Both the position numbers and the translations under genes were made by a program. This document shows positions 45,726-59,886 of a stretch of 64,000 bases of DNA, piece after piece. Source of the DNA: Liolophura sinensis. Lineage: Eukaryota; Mollusca; Polyplacophora; Chitonida; Chitonidae. The stretch lies in the NCBI RefSeq assembly GCF_032854445.1, contig NC_088298.1, forward strand, positions 11,831,504 to 11,895,503, in the 5' to 3' direction. How positions within the stretch are numbered: position 1 is the stretch's first letter; the number at the start of each line of letters is the position of its first letter. The notes under the pieces were generated by a model. It was not told the origin of the DNA, did no database searches, and worked only from the letters and a program-made list of their open reading frames with translations.

Positions 45726-47250
45726 GTTCTAGTTATATTTGAAATACATGTACGTGCACATATGTTCAAATTGTCTCCACCTATATTATACAGAGGACGA
45801 CTGCTATAGAAACCTACATGTACCACCACCATTATAAAGCATCTCTTTTATGGATGGACATTGAACATAGATCTGTTCACGGACATGGTGGCCAAAGGTG
45901 ATGACTTAAAGCAGAAATAATGCACCCTTCAAGAGAACGGTCTACTTGTGGTGGTCTTGTAAAGGGAAGGCAGCAAATAGAGTAATAATTAAGCATGGGG
46001 TCATTCGTGTGTAGTCATATCAGACAATGTATGTGTATGTGGAGACTCACATATCAGGTGTGTTATCATTCTCCTTGCGGTCCCAGTAATGTGTGAAGCA
46101 GCAGGCACAGCTACCGGACGAGGAACGGGCCCTGTCGATCACAAACCACTGTCAGAATCAGAATATTTATTTTCATTGATTTGTGTATTTAATCTCTGAT
46201 AATAAAGTTTTACTTACACAATGGCGGTCAGTGTTTTATGGGTGGAGGAGGCCGTAGTGCCCAGGGTAAGCCATTAACTTGATTTGCAAAGGATAACATA
46301 CACACTTGCACAACTTACTAGTACTTGTCTTTAACAAGGTCTTCATTGCAACAAAAGGATTGTCTCACAGATGTCGCTGACTGCTAATTGCCATTATTTT
46401 CCAAGGACCAATAAGAGCAGGAAAATCAATAACTTCTCTTTCCAAGGCTGTGGTTCTGACCGCTAAGCCATGCCCAACACAGTTTAAGACAACTTAATAC
46501 AATGTTCACTAAGTAATAGAGAGCGTTCAAACCTGCCTACACCATGTGAATTGTGTTCACGACACGACGAATAGGCTACTGCTATATATACAAAGATGTA
46601 TACGTATCTGGTTGAACACCACAACACCACAGCCCTTTTCAGTGCTTCAAACGACCTTTCTAAGGGCCAGCCATATATGAGCATTTTGTGGTATTTTATA
46701 TTTTGTTGCCTGTTATCAAAGTGATGGTAGAACAAATTCTGTTTTTGCAGCAGATTATTCTGTTAAATATTACACAGATGCTCTATTAATTATAGAGATT
46801 TTATTAGACTAACAGGGTGTTATGTTGAATATGTCAGAATACTGCGTGATAATAACAATACATTCTAGCATCACTCAGAAAACAGTATCATTTTGAGCGT
46901 ATATGATTGTTGTAAACTATCAATGGTTACTTTCAGATTATAACGTCAGATTTTACAGTTGTACACCCAAATAGATGGTCTCAGGGTATCACACAGATAA
47001 ATTAGAGATTGAGGAAATAACCAGTGGCAAATTAAGGCAAATCTACAAACAAGGTTTTCACTTCTATCAAATATTTTCAATAACATTCCTCACATTACAT
47101 TCGCAGCTGAATTCTAATTGTCGTATATTTGATTCTAATGTATCAGAAAAGAATTAGAAAGGTTACAAATGATGAAGAAATCATTACACATATAAGACAC
47201 AAATTTTATAGTGCGTGACAAAGTTCCAGTTTCATTCACGATGAACATCA
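45726..47250 (+). repeat. 1.5-kb block P2, copy B
   Basis: Counterpart of 7,221-8,745, sharing its deletion relative to P1 and the same interruption of the minus-strand ORF. Confidence 0.8.
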
Positions 47251-47658
47251 TCAAAGTTTCCGAGTACTGACCATAATAACATGCTTACATCTAAACTGTA
47301 AAGCGGCTGAAATTCGTCAGGCGTCTAGAACCATGCATTAGGTAGGGTCGTTTCCATTGATCGGCCGGGAGTATGTTAAATAGCTGTTTACGTCACCGTA
47401 TGCGAGATGTGCAGGCTTTTCAGCACAGGTTGAGTAGACTTACGGCTATGGTCCTCTGCATAAAGAGAGTACCCTCAATACATAGGATGAATACAATTTT
47501 GTAATCTTGCAGATCGTGAAGAGGGCGTGTGCTTTAAGCCTTATTTGTAAGCCAGCGACTTGCACAGATAAGACATACTGGATGGTTGATGTATTAGAGC
47601 GTCATAGCGTCGTGCTTAATGGGAGCTTAAGCTGAGAATAGCGCATTATTATGCTATA

Positions 47659-50600
47659 ATGAGGCCTTTACTTTCACATGTATGGGGCTCAAACCGTACC
47701 AAAATTTATTTAGTCTTCTTCCCTTTTCTCATCTGGGCGTTTCTCCTGTATGGGTGGGATGTTCTTCCTGTGTTTCGAATGAAGTGTTCTCCAGTGGAGG
47801 TTAAGCTGTCACCAAATCCGTTACCGCTGACAGCTTTGGTTAGCTTTCCCGGATCGGGTAATACATGGGTGCGCCATATTGTTCAACAAGCAACAGGTGA
47901 GTTTAGAGGCAACAAATAAGGCCCGTTTAACCAGTACAAAGTACATCTACTTTTATAAATGCAAATATGTGACAACGTTATATTTGTTTTTTGTTTTTGT
48001 TGTTGTTGCTGTTGTTATTGATTTACACTATGCTCAAGAATATTTTATTTATACGACGGCGGGAAACATGATGGTGGGAGGAAACCGGGTAAAGACCTGA
48101 CGGAATCCGTGAACCATCCACAGGCTGCTGCCATACGGCAACACAACCTAACTAACACAATTAAACTGTAATGATGTAATTTTACACAGGCCCAGATAGG
48201 TCTTCACTGTGGGATACATAAGTTTGAACACTAAGCCTAGAAATGGCCGCTGAATCAGTGAACCACATGAGGTTAGTTGTCACACCCAAGAAGCGAGTGA
48301 TCACCGAGCAAGATACTGCATTTATTACCCGGCGGACATACAAAAACGTGCTTCCTCTCGATTAGCTTTATTCCTACAAGCAAATGATAATTAGCTCCAG
48401 CTAATCTAGTTTTAACATTCTTCGGTGATCGTCTTCCATTCTTTGGCCGGTTTCATGTCATATCTAAGAAAATATCGTGATTATCATTGTTTTGTGTTGA
48501 ATTTAGCACCAGACTGTGAACTTGTAGCTTCGACACAAACGACTGGTTATATCTGGATACATGTGGTTGGTGCATGTGCAGCAAACAGTGTGTTTTATAC
48601 GGCTTGGATCAAAGCTGATTTGAAGAATTAGCTCGAACAATGAATACATTAAACTTGTTCTGACAAAGTACGTTTTACACCACTGTTCACGGCTTTTCTG
48701 TGGTCTCATGAATTCATGAATTTGCAACATTCCTTCACCTTTTTTATGACAGTGGTAAATGAAGAAAGCCATGCAAATCTACAGAACTCAAAACCGACAT
48801 TTAACCATAGATTTTTACACACAATCTATTCATTTTTGATTTTGTTTTTTTCTTGTCTGACCACAGGTATTGGAACTGGAAGCGTGTATTGTGACAAATT
48901 TCTACGGGATCATGGATTTCCCTTTGAATGTATCAAAAACGGCTCTGTAGTTTTGATAAAAACACATCGAGAAAAGATTTCCGAACCAAACCTACGATTT
49001 TCCCGTATAGTTCTCCTACTTCGAAACCCATTTGATGCAATTCGGGCGGAATTCAATCGACGTTTTTCTAAGGAAAATCACATAGGATTCGCATCCGAAA
49101 CCAGTGTTAAGAAAGGTAAGATAAAGAGTGGATCTTTACACGTGATAAACGGATAAAATTGGATTTATGAAGTGCTAGTCTTAAATTGGAAGTTTTATAT
49201 TCACAATTTAAAAGGAAGTAAATAATCGAAATCTTACAAATCCTTTTATTTGAAGCACACATGTAAACAGTAAAGGGAGATATCCAGATCACAATTCAGG
49301 CCGACAACCAGTAAAACATTATCCAAAGTCAAATTCCCCAAGACCAATTTCATTAATGGACAAGGCAGCATCTGGCTAAAACATATTTCAGCCGAAAGCA
49401 GGATACTCCATCTTAAGAATTCTATCCAAACAAACACATTGCCATGAAATTACGCAACCAAAGCTGTGGCCTAACTTTTACTCATTCACTCCATGAAGTA
49501 GCACATTATAACACAAAACTACTGCATTTTAAGAACGTTTACAACGATTTAGTTACGTGTAGCCGAAGGGCCCGTTCACAAATGTTGTGGGGCAGGTCTG
49601 TATTATTTACGGACCGCCACAGATGTAAAATCAGTTGATTTACAAACCGTGTAATGTTCAACGACGGTATCACAAATTATATCAGAGAGTAAAATACCGT
49701 CTCGAACCAAACCGCATTCATCTCCCCAAATACATTTTGCCGTTCATGTTAGCGTTTATTTTTTTATTTATTTAATTGGTTAGCAGTTTCTTAATAACAA
49801 ATATCACAGTTTGGGATGATAAGAAGACGACATGTCACCGGACAACGCTTAAAAAATAAATCTTACGATATAATTCTTTTTTCTCTGAGTTACAACTGAA
49901 GATTTTAAATTTTTATCCGTCGTCTTTCTCGCACACAAGGGATGTTTTTTCTGTTTTCTTTCATAAAAATTATTTGAAAACGCCGTGTCCAAGCCGAAGT
50001 GCTATCCCTGACGTACGCGATCAGCACTACTTTCGACGTCACCCGCTACAAAACTGACGCATAACATCCATAAAAAAGAATGCCCAGTTCAGCCTCAGTG
50101 GTGCTTAGATTTATTTTCATTTATTTGTATCAGAATTGAGCATTATTCTAGTTGTACAACAATCTCATTGTGCTTTTGTAAACATTTACGACCTGAACCA
50201 GGAATACCCCGGTCATGCATCTGCAGCTAGGCTAGGCTAGGCTATTTAATCAGGGCCGCTTGAGTTCCATAGTAAGACATAGTAGTCCTACTCTATCAAC
50301 AGGTCAAGCAGTGAAAGAAGTATTCTTCCAGTATGTTCAATTTCCGAGAAAACTATCTTTATCACCTTGGCCTTCACCACCGAAGTCCACAACTTTTAAC
50401 TACCGTAGGCTTAGATTATTATACGGAAATTAACTTCGACATTACAGAGCTAGAGTGAACGTGACGTAACCTTACTCTTGATAATGGAGACGTGCTCAAG
50501 CTGTGTCAAAGCGAAGTTTCGCTAAACTTTTGTGGAGATGTGGAGAATAGGTATGAGACAAAAACAAGGAAAATTTCGACATCGTTAAAATCCAATTGAA

Positions 50601-51440
50601 GTTTTAAACTGTCGTACTCACTGCTTTAATGGCAGTGTTCGAAAACTTCCAGTTGACAGAATATATGGTGATGAAGGATGTGTCGGGAGAAGTTAATTGC
50701 ATACTTATATGGCTGTTATTGTGGTGTTAATCCAAGTTATGTTCCATGTTAGATTTTTAGCGTGCTAAAACAAAAAGAAATCAAAACAAAACTTATACAT
50801 TCAAGATTTTATAAAATATGCGTCGCCTATAGAGCTGTTAGAACTATATAAATCAATTTTTTATCTAGAATTCTCACAAAGCCATGGGACACTATGAAAG
50901 CGGTAACAAATCGTCGTGTTCATCGTACCGTTAAGGACTTGTGACGTCAGAAGAAACAACTAATTATAGAAATAATTAGCACCTGATTGGTCAAAATGTA
51001 TAACATTGACATAACGAAACTTGTTGAAATTTACGACTTGTAATGGAAAAAACAAACAATGGAAATTATTATAAATTAAAGCTTTAATATATACGGTGTT
51101 TTATCACAAGTACTTTTTTTATTCAGACTGGCCAGGTTTTTCAAGGGAAATGATTACTAACTGGACGAGAAGTATCTTAAAATGGACGAGTTTCCAAGGA
51201 CCCATCCATGTGACAAAATATGAGGACTGGAAAGCAAAACTAGATCAAGAACTACCCCGGCTTCTCCAGTTTATGGACATTTCTGTATCGAGGCGCCAAT
51301 TATTGTGTTCAGTCCGGTTTTCAGAAGGATTGTTTCACAGGAAAGGCGGTGGATCTTCTTTAGAATTTGACAAAGCAAGTCGCGACATACTCAACGCAAA
51401 AATTCAGTTCATTTTTCGCAAAACAAAAATAAAGGTTTGA
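47659..51440 (+). CDS. Sulfotransferase-like gene, WSCD-type, copy B
   Basis: Exons 47,659-47,896, 48,867-49,115 and 51,127-51,440, with the same phases as copy A, again giving 266 residues. Exons 1 and 2 differ from A at only a few codons (for example FRMKCS for FLRKCS near residues 39-44). The PAPS-binding motifs are unchanged. Exon 3 starts DWPGFSREM where A and both alternative exons have DWPRVSREM, so this terminal exon has its own change at a conserved stretch. An alternative open terminal exon lies at 55,628. Both gene copies look expressible, but expression cannot be judged here. Confidence 0.82.
48011..48140 (-). repeat. SINE fragment in intron 1, copy B
   Basis: Near-identical counterpart of 9,511-9,640 at the same intronic position, so the insertion preceded the large duplication. 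Confidence 0.65.
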
Positions 51441-53352
51441 ACTTAATGTTCTTTTTAAGTCATCTTACGAAATATGCATGTAGCTGTGAATAATGGGCAG
51501 TTGCAAAGAGGAAATCCTGTGTCGTAGGTCAACGTCTGCTTAATCGATTGTGCCAGGGGACGTGTAACGTGAAGAGTCACGCTACACTACCTGAGGTAAA
51601 TTGACAAAAGGCCGTATTTACCCGTTACGTGTGGCCAGTTACCAACTCTCACACTGTTGGCTCTGCTCTAGTGTTATTCTCCACGTAGTAGTCTTTTATA
51701 CTACATGCCTGAATATTTTAGTTTTTTGCATGGAGAAAACGTGAAGATACTGCATAGGATGTATTTGTTTGATTGAGGTTGAAACAGGCAATATTTGGGT
51801 TCAGATTATAGTTAAGCCCAAATCATAATTATTCGGATATAAAACTAAAACGGTTTGGTATCAGTGGCATGTGTGCGTTTAGGTTACTTGGAAGAGATAT
51901 ACACAATTATTTCATTAGTACAAAGCACTGAATTCAACATGTTTTAAGCTCATTTCACCATAAAACTACCACTCGCAGCGATAAGGTAAAGTAAAGGGCA
52001 GTTAATGGTCTATCTACTGACCAATTTTCACCTTAACAGCACCAACGGTTTCCGGCCAGATGAACTTCGAAAATGATGGGAAAAAAAACGCACATATGCG
52101 AACTTTCATTGTAGTTTAGAGGAGACCTGTACGTCGTAGGAAAAAATAAAACTGGATTCATTTTCAGCAGGCCTAGCTACATCTAACTGCAATCTTTCTT
52201 TCAATATTCAAAAATAAAAGACCACGTGACTCTAACGACCAATAGAGTGCTTTCGCACTTCCTAACCGACATGAGCAATATTTCCAAACGTATTACATTT
52301 GTTATATTTGGTCTGTCGGGATGAGGAATCCATCTAGCAAATGTGAGACAATTTACACTAAATTAGTCAGTGAATATGTTGAATAATTTTGCAAAAGCAA
52401 TTATAACATAGAGCAAATAACTCAACTTCTACAAATATATTCAGGTATCAGTGTATTGTCGGCGTTTCTTGATTTTTGACCAAAACCTTTAAATCTTTTC
52501 TTTTCAAGAGCTAATAAACGGATAATTCTTTTATAATTTCATATCCACGTAATCTGAATTACTTTGGGGAAATCATCGTACAAATCATCCAATCTCATTA
52601 ATGCTCAAGAATATGAAGATATATAGAAAAACTTATGTTTCACTTTTGATGTAACTTCTACATATTAGGACCAGTGATTAGGAATCTGTTTTAGTTCTTT
52701 TTTTAAATAACTCTTTTTTTCCATTCCCCCCCCCCTTTCCAAATAAATAAACAAATAAATTATTATTAGCTGCTTGAATTTTGTGGTTTGTAAATCGAAA
52801 ACTATGAGAGCTAGAATGTTGCATTAAATAGTGGTCCAACAAATGCACCTTCCAGTGCATGCCAAACGTCACACGTCACGTGGGGCGCGCCAACGTAACA
52901 ATAAGCAACACGCGTGACGTCACGCGAGAGAGCAGCTCCTTCAGCTCCAGTTCGCCCCAAAACTAACAAATGGGTGAGCTCCATTTTGCGCCAAACTGCT
53001 CTTTTGCGCCAAAAATGACCAATGAGGCGCTTGACATCATGCGTCACATCATGCGCGAGAGCAGATCCTCAGCGCCCAAACAGGCCCATGGGTGATCACG
53101 TGGCCTTGGCGCTCAACGGACCAATGAGCGCAGCTCTTTTATCTCCTTCGCGCCCAAACGGACCATGAGTGACCACGCCGTCTTTGCGCCTAATAATGCG
53201 TGAGGGACCAATATGCAACCACGCGATATTGGTATGTTGGAGTTGATCAGCTTCTTCAGCTCTTTGGAGCCCAAACTGACCCATGGTTGATTTGGGATAT
53301 AATACGTATCCGCTGTCTGGGATAGGTTCATTCACTAAATACGGACACAGGT
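49593..53352 (+). repeat. Exon-bearing tandem unit Q1, copy B
   Basis: Counterpart of 11,093-14,785, with the same 'caggt' junctions at both ends. It contains exon 3a of copy B. Confidence 0.82.
52866..53352 (+). repeat. Maverick TIR fragment between the terminal exons, copy B
   Basis: Counterpart of 14,291-14,785, with TGACGTCA at 52,915-52,922. A short stretch near 53,070 ('agctccttgg' in A) is missing. Confidence 0.8.
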
Positions 53353-54508
53353 ACGGCATTATTTATGGACCGCCACAGATGTACAATCAGTTGATTTACA
53401 AACCGTGTAATGTTCAACGACGGAATCACAAATTATGTCAGACAGTAAAACACCGTCTCGAATCAAACCGCATTCACCTCCCCAAATACATTTTGCCGTT
53501 CATGTTAGCGTTTAGTTAGCAGTTTCTTAATAACAAATATCACAGTTTATGGTTATTAGAAGACGGCATGTCAACGAATGACTAAAAAACTAAATAAATC
53601 TTACGATATAATTCTCTTTTCTCTGAGTTACAACTGATGAATTTGAATTTTTCTCCTTCGTCTTTCTCACACAAGGGAAGTTTTTTCTGTTTTCTTTTAT
53701 AAAATACAGTAAAATTATTGAAACGCCGTGTTCAAGCCAAAGTGCTACCTCTGACGTCCGCGATAACTAGATCAGCACTACTTTCGACGTCACCCGCTAC
53801 AAAACTGACGCATAACATCCATAAAATAGAATGCCCAGTTCAGCCTCAGTGGTGCTTAGATTTATTTTCATTTATTTGTATGAGAATTGAGCATGATTCT
53901 AGTTGTACAACAATCCCATTGTGCTTTTGAAAACATTTACGACCTGAACCAGGAATACCCCGGTCATGCATCTGCAGCTAATCTAGGCTATTTAATCAGG
54001 GCCGCTTGGGTTCCTTCTATAAGACATAGTAGTCCTACTCTATCAACAGGTCAAACAGTGAAAGAAGTATTCTTCCAGTATGTCCAATTTCCGAGAAAAC
54101 TATCTTTATCACATTGGCCTTCATCACCGAAGTCCACAACTTTTAGGCTTAGATTATTATACGGAAAATAACTTTGACTTTAGAGAGCAACGTGACGTCA
54201 CCTTACTCTTGATAATGGAGACGTGCTCAAGCTGTGTCAAAGCGAATTTTCACTTAACTTTTGTGGAGATGTGTAGAATAGGTATGGAACAAAAACAATG
54301 GCAATCCTCTCAAATTTCTACATTGTTATATTCCAACTGAAGTTTTGAACTTTCGTACTCACTGCTTTAATGGCAGTGTTGGAAAACCTCCAGTTGACAG
54401 AATATATGGTGATGAGGGATGTGTCGGGAGCAGTTAATTGCATACATATATGGTTGTTGTTATGGTGGTAATCCAAGTTATGTTCCATGTTAGATTTTTA
54501 GCGTGCTA

Positions 54509-55300
54509 AGTGATCAATGTGGTTAAATGACCCGGACGTAATTGTGTGACATTCGACAGGTCTTGCATTTCTTGATTGATACTTTGTTTACATACATAAA
54601 GCAGATGTCATACTATGTCATGTTGTTTATTTTTATCGAATTGTGGTTGTTTGGAATAAATGGGCAAAGTGGTATGTAATGAACCTATAGACATCCAAAC
54701 AGACATTTGTATGCTTAACAATAATGGACGTTCCAAGTCAATAGTCGCAATGCCAAATTCCTAAAGCAACTTTCAACATAAACCACCAAAACCACCATGT
54801 AAGAAATCAGGACGGTGTGAAGAGACGTAGTGAAAAGATCTGAATGGTATCGGCAGGACACAGTGAATTTTCTAGGGGAGCAAGTTTATTCAGTATTCAA
54901 TCGTACAACATAAAGAGTAAATTCTCGCCAATCAAGAGTAATTGTTAATCAAGAGTACGTATTATTTCAGTACAGATTTATTCATGCTTTTAATCAAGAT
55001 TTATTTGTATTGACTTTTTAAAACATAAAACCTGAGCTCGATGGCTTATTTCATCATTGAGACAATAATCCATAGCTGTACTCTCAAATGGTTTGGATGT
55101 GTTGATCAAACTGTTGATTTCATGCCTTCAAGTTTACTTTACTTTGGAAAATTGAGCCATATATTAAAGTGAAATGTTGCTTCAGACAAATGTGTAACCT
55201 GTACAAGTGGAAGTGTTTCTTTTCGATACTGTAAGAATCATTAAAAGTAAAGAAATAAGAATTAAAATCAGCAAAAAAAAAAAAAAAAACAAAACCAAAA
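54509..55300 (+). other. Block found only in unit Q2, copy B
   Basis: Counterpart of 15,941-16,735, with a longer poly-A run near 55,273. Confidence 0.5.
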
Positions 55301-55627
55301 AGAAATCAAAACAAACGTAAAAGTTGGTCAAACTATATAAATCAATATTTAATCTAGAATTCTTACAAGGCCATGGGATACGGTGAAAGCAGAAACAAAT
55401 CGTCGTGTTCATCGTAGCGTTAAGGACAAAATAGGGTTCTTGTGACGTCAGAAGAAACAACTAATTATAGAAATAATTAGCACCTGATTGCTCAAAATGC
55501 ATAACACTGACATAACGAAACTTGTTGAAATTTACGACTTGTAATAGAATAAACAAACAATGGAAAATATTATAAATTAAAGCTTCAATATATAAGATGT
55601 TTTATTACAAGTACTTTTTTTATTCAG

Positions 55628-55941
55628 ACTGGCCACGTGTTTCAAGGGAAATGATTACTACCTGGACGAGAAGTATCGTAAAATGGACGAGTTTCCAAGG
55701 ACCCATCCATGTGACAAAATATGAGGACTGGAGAGCAAAACTAGATCAAGAACTACCCCGGCTTCTCCAGTTTATGGACATTTCTGTATCGAGGCGCCAA
55801 TTGTTGTGTGCAGTCCGGAATTCTGAAGGATTGTTTCATAGGAAGGCCGGTGGATCTTCTTTAGAATTTGACAAAGCAAGTCGCGACATACTCAACGCAA
55901 AAATTCAGTTCATTTTTCGCAAAACAAAGATAAAGTTTTAA
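55628..55941 (+). CDS. Alternative terminal exon 3b, copy B (open)
   Basis: The same 314-nt length as exon 3a, the same 'tattcag' acceptor and a compatible phase, so splicing from exon 2 would give another 266-residue protein. It reads [20 protein letters not shown] and keeps TKYEDW, and it ends at TAA. It differs from exon 3a at positions such as NSEG for FSEG and RKAGG for RKGGG. It may be used as a mutually exclusive last exon, or be a duplicated relic still open by chance. Confidence 0.6.
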
Positions 55942-57403
55942 ACTAAAGTTCTTTTTAAGGCATCTTATGAAATATGCATGTAGCTGTGAATAACGGGCAG
56001 TTGCAAATAGCAACTCCTGTGTCGTATGTCTATGTGTGCTTAATCCATTGTGCCAGGGGACGTGTAAAATGAAGAATCACACTACACTATCTGAGGTAAA
56101 TTGACAAAAGGCCGTATTTACCCGTAGCGTGTGACCAGTTCCCAACTCTCACACTGTTGGCTCTGCTCTAGTGTTATTCTCTACGTGGTAGTCTTCTATG
56201 CTACACGCCTGAATATTTTCCCTTGTTGCATGGAAGAAAACGTGAAAATACTGCATAGGATGTGTTTGTTCGATTGAGGTTGAAACAGGCTATATTTGGG
56301 TTCAGATTATAGTTAAGCCCAATCATAATTATTAGGATATAAAACTAAAACGGTTTGGTATCAGTGGCATGTGTGCGTTTAGGTTACTTGGAAGAGATAT
56401 GCACAATTTCATTAGTACAAAGCACTGAGTACAACATGTTTTAAGCTCATTTCACCACAAAACTACCACTCTTAACAATAAGGTAAAGTAAAGGGCAGTT
56501 AATGGTCTATCTACTGACCAATTTTCACCTTCACAGCATCAACGGTTTCCGGCCAGATGAACTTCGAAAATGATGAAAAAAAAAACCGCACATATGCGAA
56601 CTTTAATTGAAGTTTAGAGGAGACCTGTACGTCGTAGGAAAAAATAAAACTGGATTCATTTTCAGCAGGGCTAGCTACATCTAACTGCAATCTTGCTTTC
56701 AATATTCAAAAATAAAAGACCATGTGACTTTAACGACCAATAGAGTGTTTTCACCCTTCCTAACCGACATGAGCAATATTTGAGAGCGTATTACATTTGT
56801 CATATTTGGTCCTTCGGGTGTGAGGAATCCATCTAGCAAATGTGAGACAATTTACACTGAATTAGCCAGTGAATATGTTGAATAATTTTGCAAAAGCAAT
56901 TATTACATAGAGCAAATAACTCATCTTCTACAAATATATCCATTGATTAGTGTATTGTCGGCGTTTATTGATTTTTGACCACAAAAATTTAAATCTCTTC
57001 TTCTGAGGAACTAATAAAAGAATCATTCTTTTATAATTTCATATCCACGTAATTTGATCTTACATGTAGATGCAATTACTTTGAGGAAATCATCGTACAA
57101 ATCTCCAATCTCTTCAATGTTCGAGAATATGAAGATATATAGAAAACTTTCGTTTCAACTTTGATGTAACTTCTACATATTAGGACCAGTGATTAGGAAT
57201 CTGATTTTGTTCTTTGTTTATATAATTTAAAAAAATAGAAACAAACTATTATTAGATACATGAATTTTGTGGTTTGTAAATCGAAAACTATGAGAGCTGG
57301 AATGTTGCATTAAATAGTGGTCCAAGAAATGTACCTTCTAGTGCATGCCAATGATTTCACTTTTATACAGTAGTTTTTTCGGTGAACATAGTGTTTAACT
57401 GAA

Positions 57404-58045
57404 AGTAGTATAGAAGGGGCCGAACGTCTCATTGCAGAGGGAGGGATTGGGGAGGAGGGAGTAAGGGTGGGCGGTGGTTGAGCGAGGTGCATGTGCGGGA
57501 CGTCACACGTTACGTGGGGTGCGCCAACGGAACAATAAGCAACACGCGTGACGCCACGCGAAAGAGCAGCTCCTTCAGCTCCAGTTTGCCCCAAAACTAA
57601 CTAATGGATGAGCTCCATTTTGCGCCAAAACTGCTCTTTCACGCCAAAACAGACCAATGAGGCTCTTGACATCACGCGTCACATCATGCGCGAGAGCAGA
57701 TCCTCAGCTCCTCGGCGCCCAAACAGACCCATGGGTGATCAGGTGGTTTTGGCGCTCAACGGACCAATGAGCGCAGCTCTTTTACCTCCTTTGCGCCCAA
57801 ACAGACCATGGGTGACCACGCCGTCTTTGCGCATAATAATGTATGAGTGACCAATATGCAACCACGCGGTCTAGGACCATGAGCTCCTTGGAGCCCAAAC
57901 TGACCCATGGTTGATTTGGGATATAATACATATGCGCTGTCTGGGATAGGTTCACTCACTATATACGAACACAGGTACGACGCCGGAGTGTGCCTCGTAG
58001 CGGCCGCCAGCCATCTTAACGGCAGCATCAGTAGCCGTGGCGGGG
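57404..58045 (+). repeat. Left TIR of the Maverick relic, copy B
   Basis: Counterpart of 19,520-20,160, with the E2F-like 'ttttgcgccaaaa' at 57,618-57,630. Its sequence is slightly different at several boxes (for example 'gatcaggtgg' where A has the E-box 'gatcacgtgg'). Confidence 0.78.
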
Positions 58046-59020
58046 ACGGAAGCCAGGGTCAGAGAACCCCCGCCGGCAGAGGCTCAGACCCGGTCGATAC
58101 CGCTCTTCATGGACTGTACTACGGCCCTGACAGTCCAGCGGCTTACAGCGGCATTCATCCCTTACTCAAGGCAGCCCGGCAACTTGGGCTTAAAGTGAAT
58201 CGGGCCAGCATGTCGACTTGTTTTACCCAGCAGGACACGCACAACCTGCACCGTCCCGCTCCACGGCGCCACCCTCGTGACCCAGTTGTGGTTAGGAGTA
58301 TAGACAGTGGTAGGCGGACCTGGTCGACACGGCAGCGTTTGCCAAGAGAACGACGACATCCGTTACCAACCTAATGTCCTCTCCACGTACGCTTGGGTGG
58401 TTCCACTGCTCACCAAAACCGGTGCTCGTCTGATCGAGGCGTTTTAACGCAATTTTAAGACGGGACGTCGACCGTTGTAGATACAAACGGAAGAGGGCAG
58501 GGAGTTTCTGAACAGACCGTTCCAGGCAGTTTTAAAGGACAACGGGTTTTTTTTCTTTCACACGTTTAAAGAGACCAAAGCGTCCGTGGTAGAAATGTTT
58601 AACCGTATTTTGAAAGGACGCATGTACAAATATTTCACCGCTCACAACACTCGGCAATACCTGGACGCCTTCCCAGCTCTGGCCCGCGGCTACAATCGAG
58701 CGTATCACCGGGGTATACGGCGCCCCCCCCCCCCCCCACGAAGTCACCAACCAGAACCAGAAAGAAGTGCGTCAAACCTTGTACAGTCCACCCACGTCCA
58801 AACGATCGGTGTACAGTTATTGCACTGGTGATTTCGTTAAAGGGAAATTCGGAAAAGCGTGCCTAACGAATTAGAGAACGGAATTGTTCCGCAAAGTTTT
58901 ATCAGGTGGAGAAAGGGAACGTCGCCTAAGAAACCTGTACTATTGGGTGAAGTGGGTCGAATATCTACCCTGACGTCAAATGTATTTAACACCGAGAATG
59001 ACGGGGCTGACTGTCACTCC
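57985..59020 (+). pseudogene. Maverick integrase with chromodomain-like tail, copy B
   Basis: Counterpart of the copy A relic with the same stop and frameshifts. The poly-C run is 15 bases instead of 17, which shifts the frame differently after it. A 9-base stretch ('gatcttata') near 58,913 is absent relative to A. Confidence 0.75.
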
Positions 59021-59040
59021 CTATCGACCTACCTCAAGGG

Positions 59041-59748
59041 ATGGATCAGTGGGTACAAGACTTGCGCGAGAATAAAGGCACCGTGACAGTCGTGCTCGGA
59101 GTTTTCTTGTACATCGGATTTCTAGTGGGTGGATTGGCCGCGGAAATCAGTGTGCAGCTCCTCCAAGATCAGTCGACCATTCAATATCTACAAGGGCAAC
59201 AAAACGCTCCTCCGTTGGTCTGGGAAGCCTTTGTCCCCGCCTCCGCCGTCACCACCATCAACTCCGAGCTCTCATTTACCCACCCCCGCTGCGTGTCGTC
59301 TGGCGTTACAAGGAGTGGCAGCCGTTGTACACCACGTTACTCAATGGTCGTTTTGAAGAAGGTGTGCCCGGCCCGTCAACATTCCACCTGCCGAAGCGGA
59401 CGAACGCGTGACAAGATTCTTTACCAAAGTCAGCCACCACTGCAAATATGTAATGGTATACATCGTGCAGAACCTGTTCAACAAAACCAAAGATCATGCA
59501 CCATCAGTCTGAACGCACACCACTTGGTGTTGTTTAAAAACCCGCGAGACGCGTCTCAAATTACCACGATCGCTAAAAAGATGGCTCCGGGGCGGACGCA
59601 GTACGTGCGCGAAGCGTTTGAGTATGCCGCCGCCGAACCTCACAGGTATTTGCTGGTGGATTTCAAGCAAGCCACACCCGACCACCTGCAACTTTGCACC
59701 CTCATCTTCCCCGGGGAGATTCAGCACGCCTACCTCCCCAAGTCATAA
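59041..59748 (+). pseudogene. Packaging-type ATPase relic with fused membrane ORF, copy B
   Basis: Same composition as in A, but the TGA of A is TGT here, so one frame stays open for 235 codons. This frame links the membrane segment, an out-of-frame middle and the ATPase C-terminal part (LVLFKNPRDASQITTIAKKM). Because the middle is out of the family's frame, the long ORF is probably fortuitous and not a working ATPase. Confidence 0.65.
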
Positions 59749-59886
59749 AACTTTGTACGCACGATCTGCCGAATCTCTTTGTTTCCACGGCAGTCACCCG
59801 CGATGTCACGCCGGATCCAACGTTACGGCTCCTTGCTGTCCCTGTGGTAACTTCTGGCTCGAACCACATCCGCCATTGGATTCGCT

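Larger units (their letters stand above)
53353..57975 (+). repeat. Exon-bearing tandem unit Q2, copy B
   Basis: Counterpart of 14,786-20,092 without the solo LTR. It contains the open exon 3b. Confidence 0.82.
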
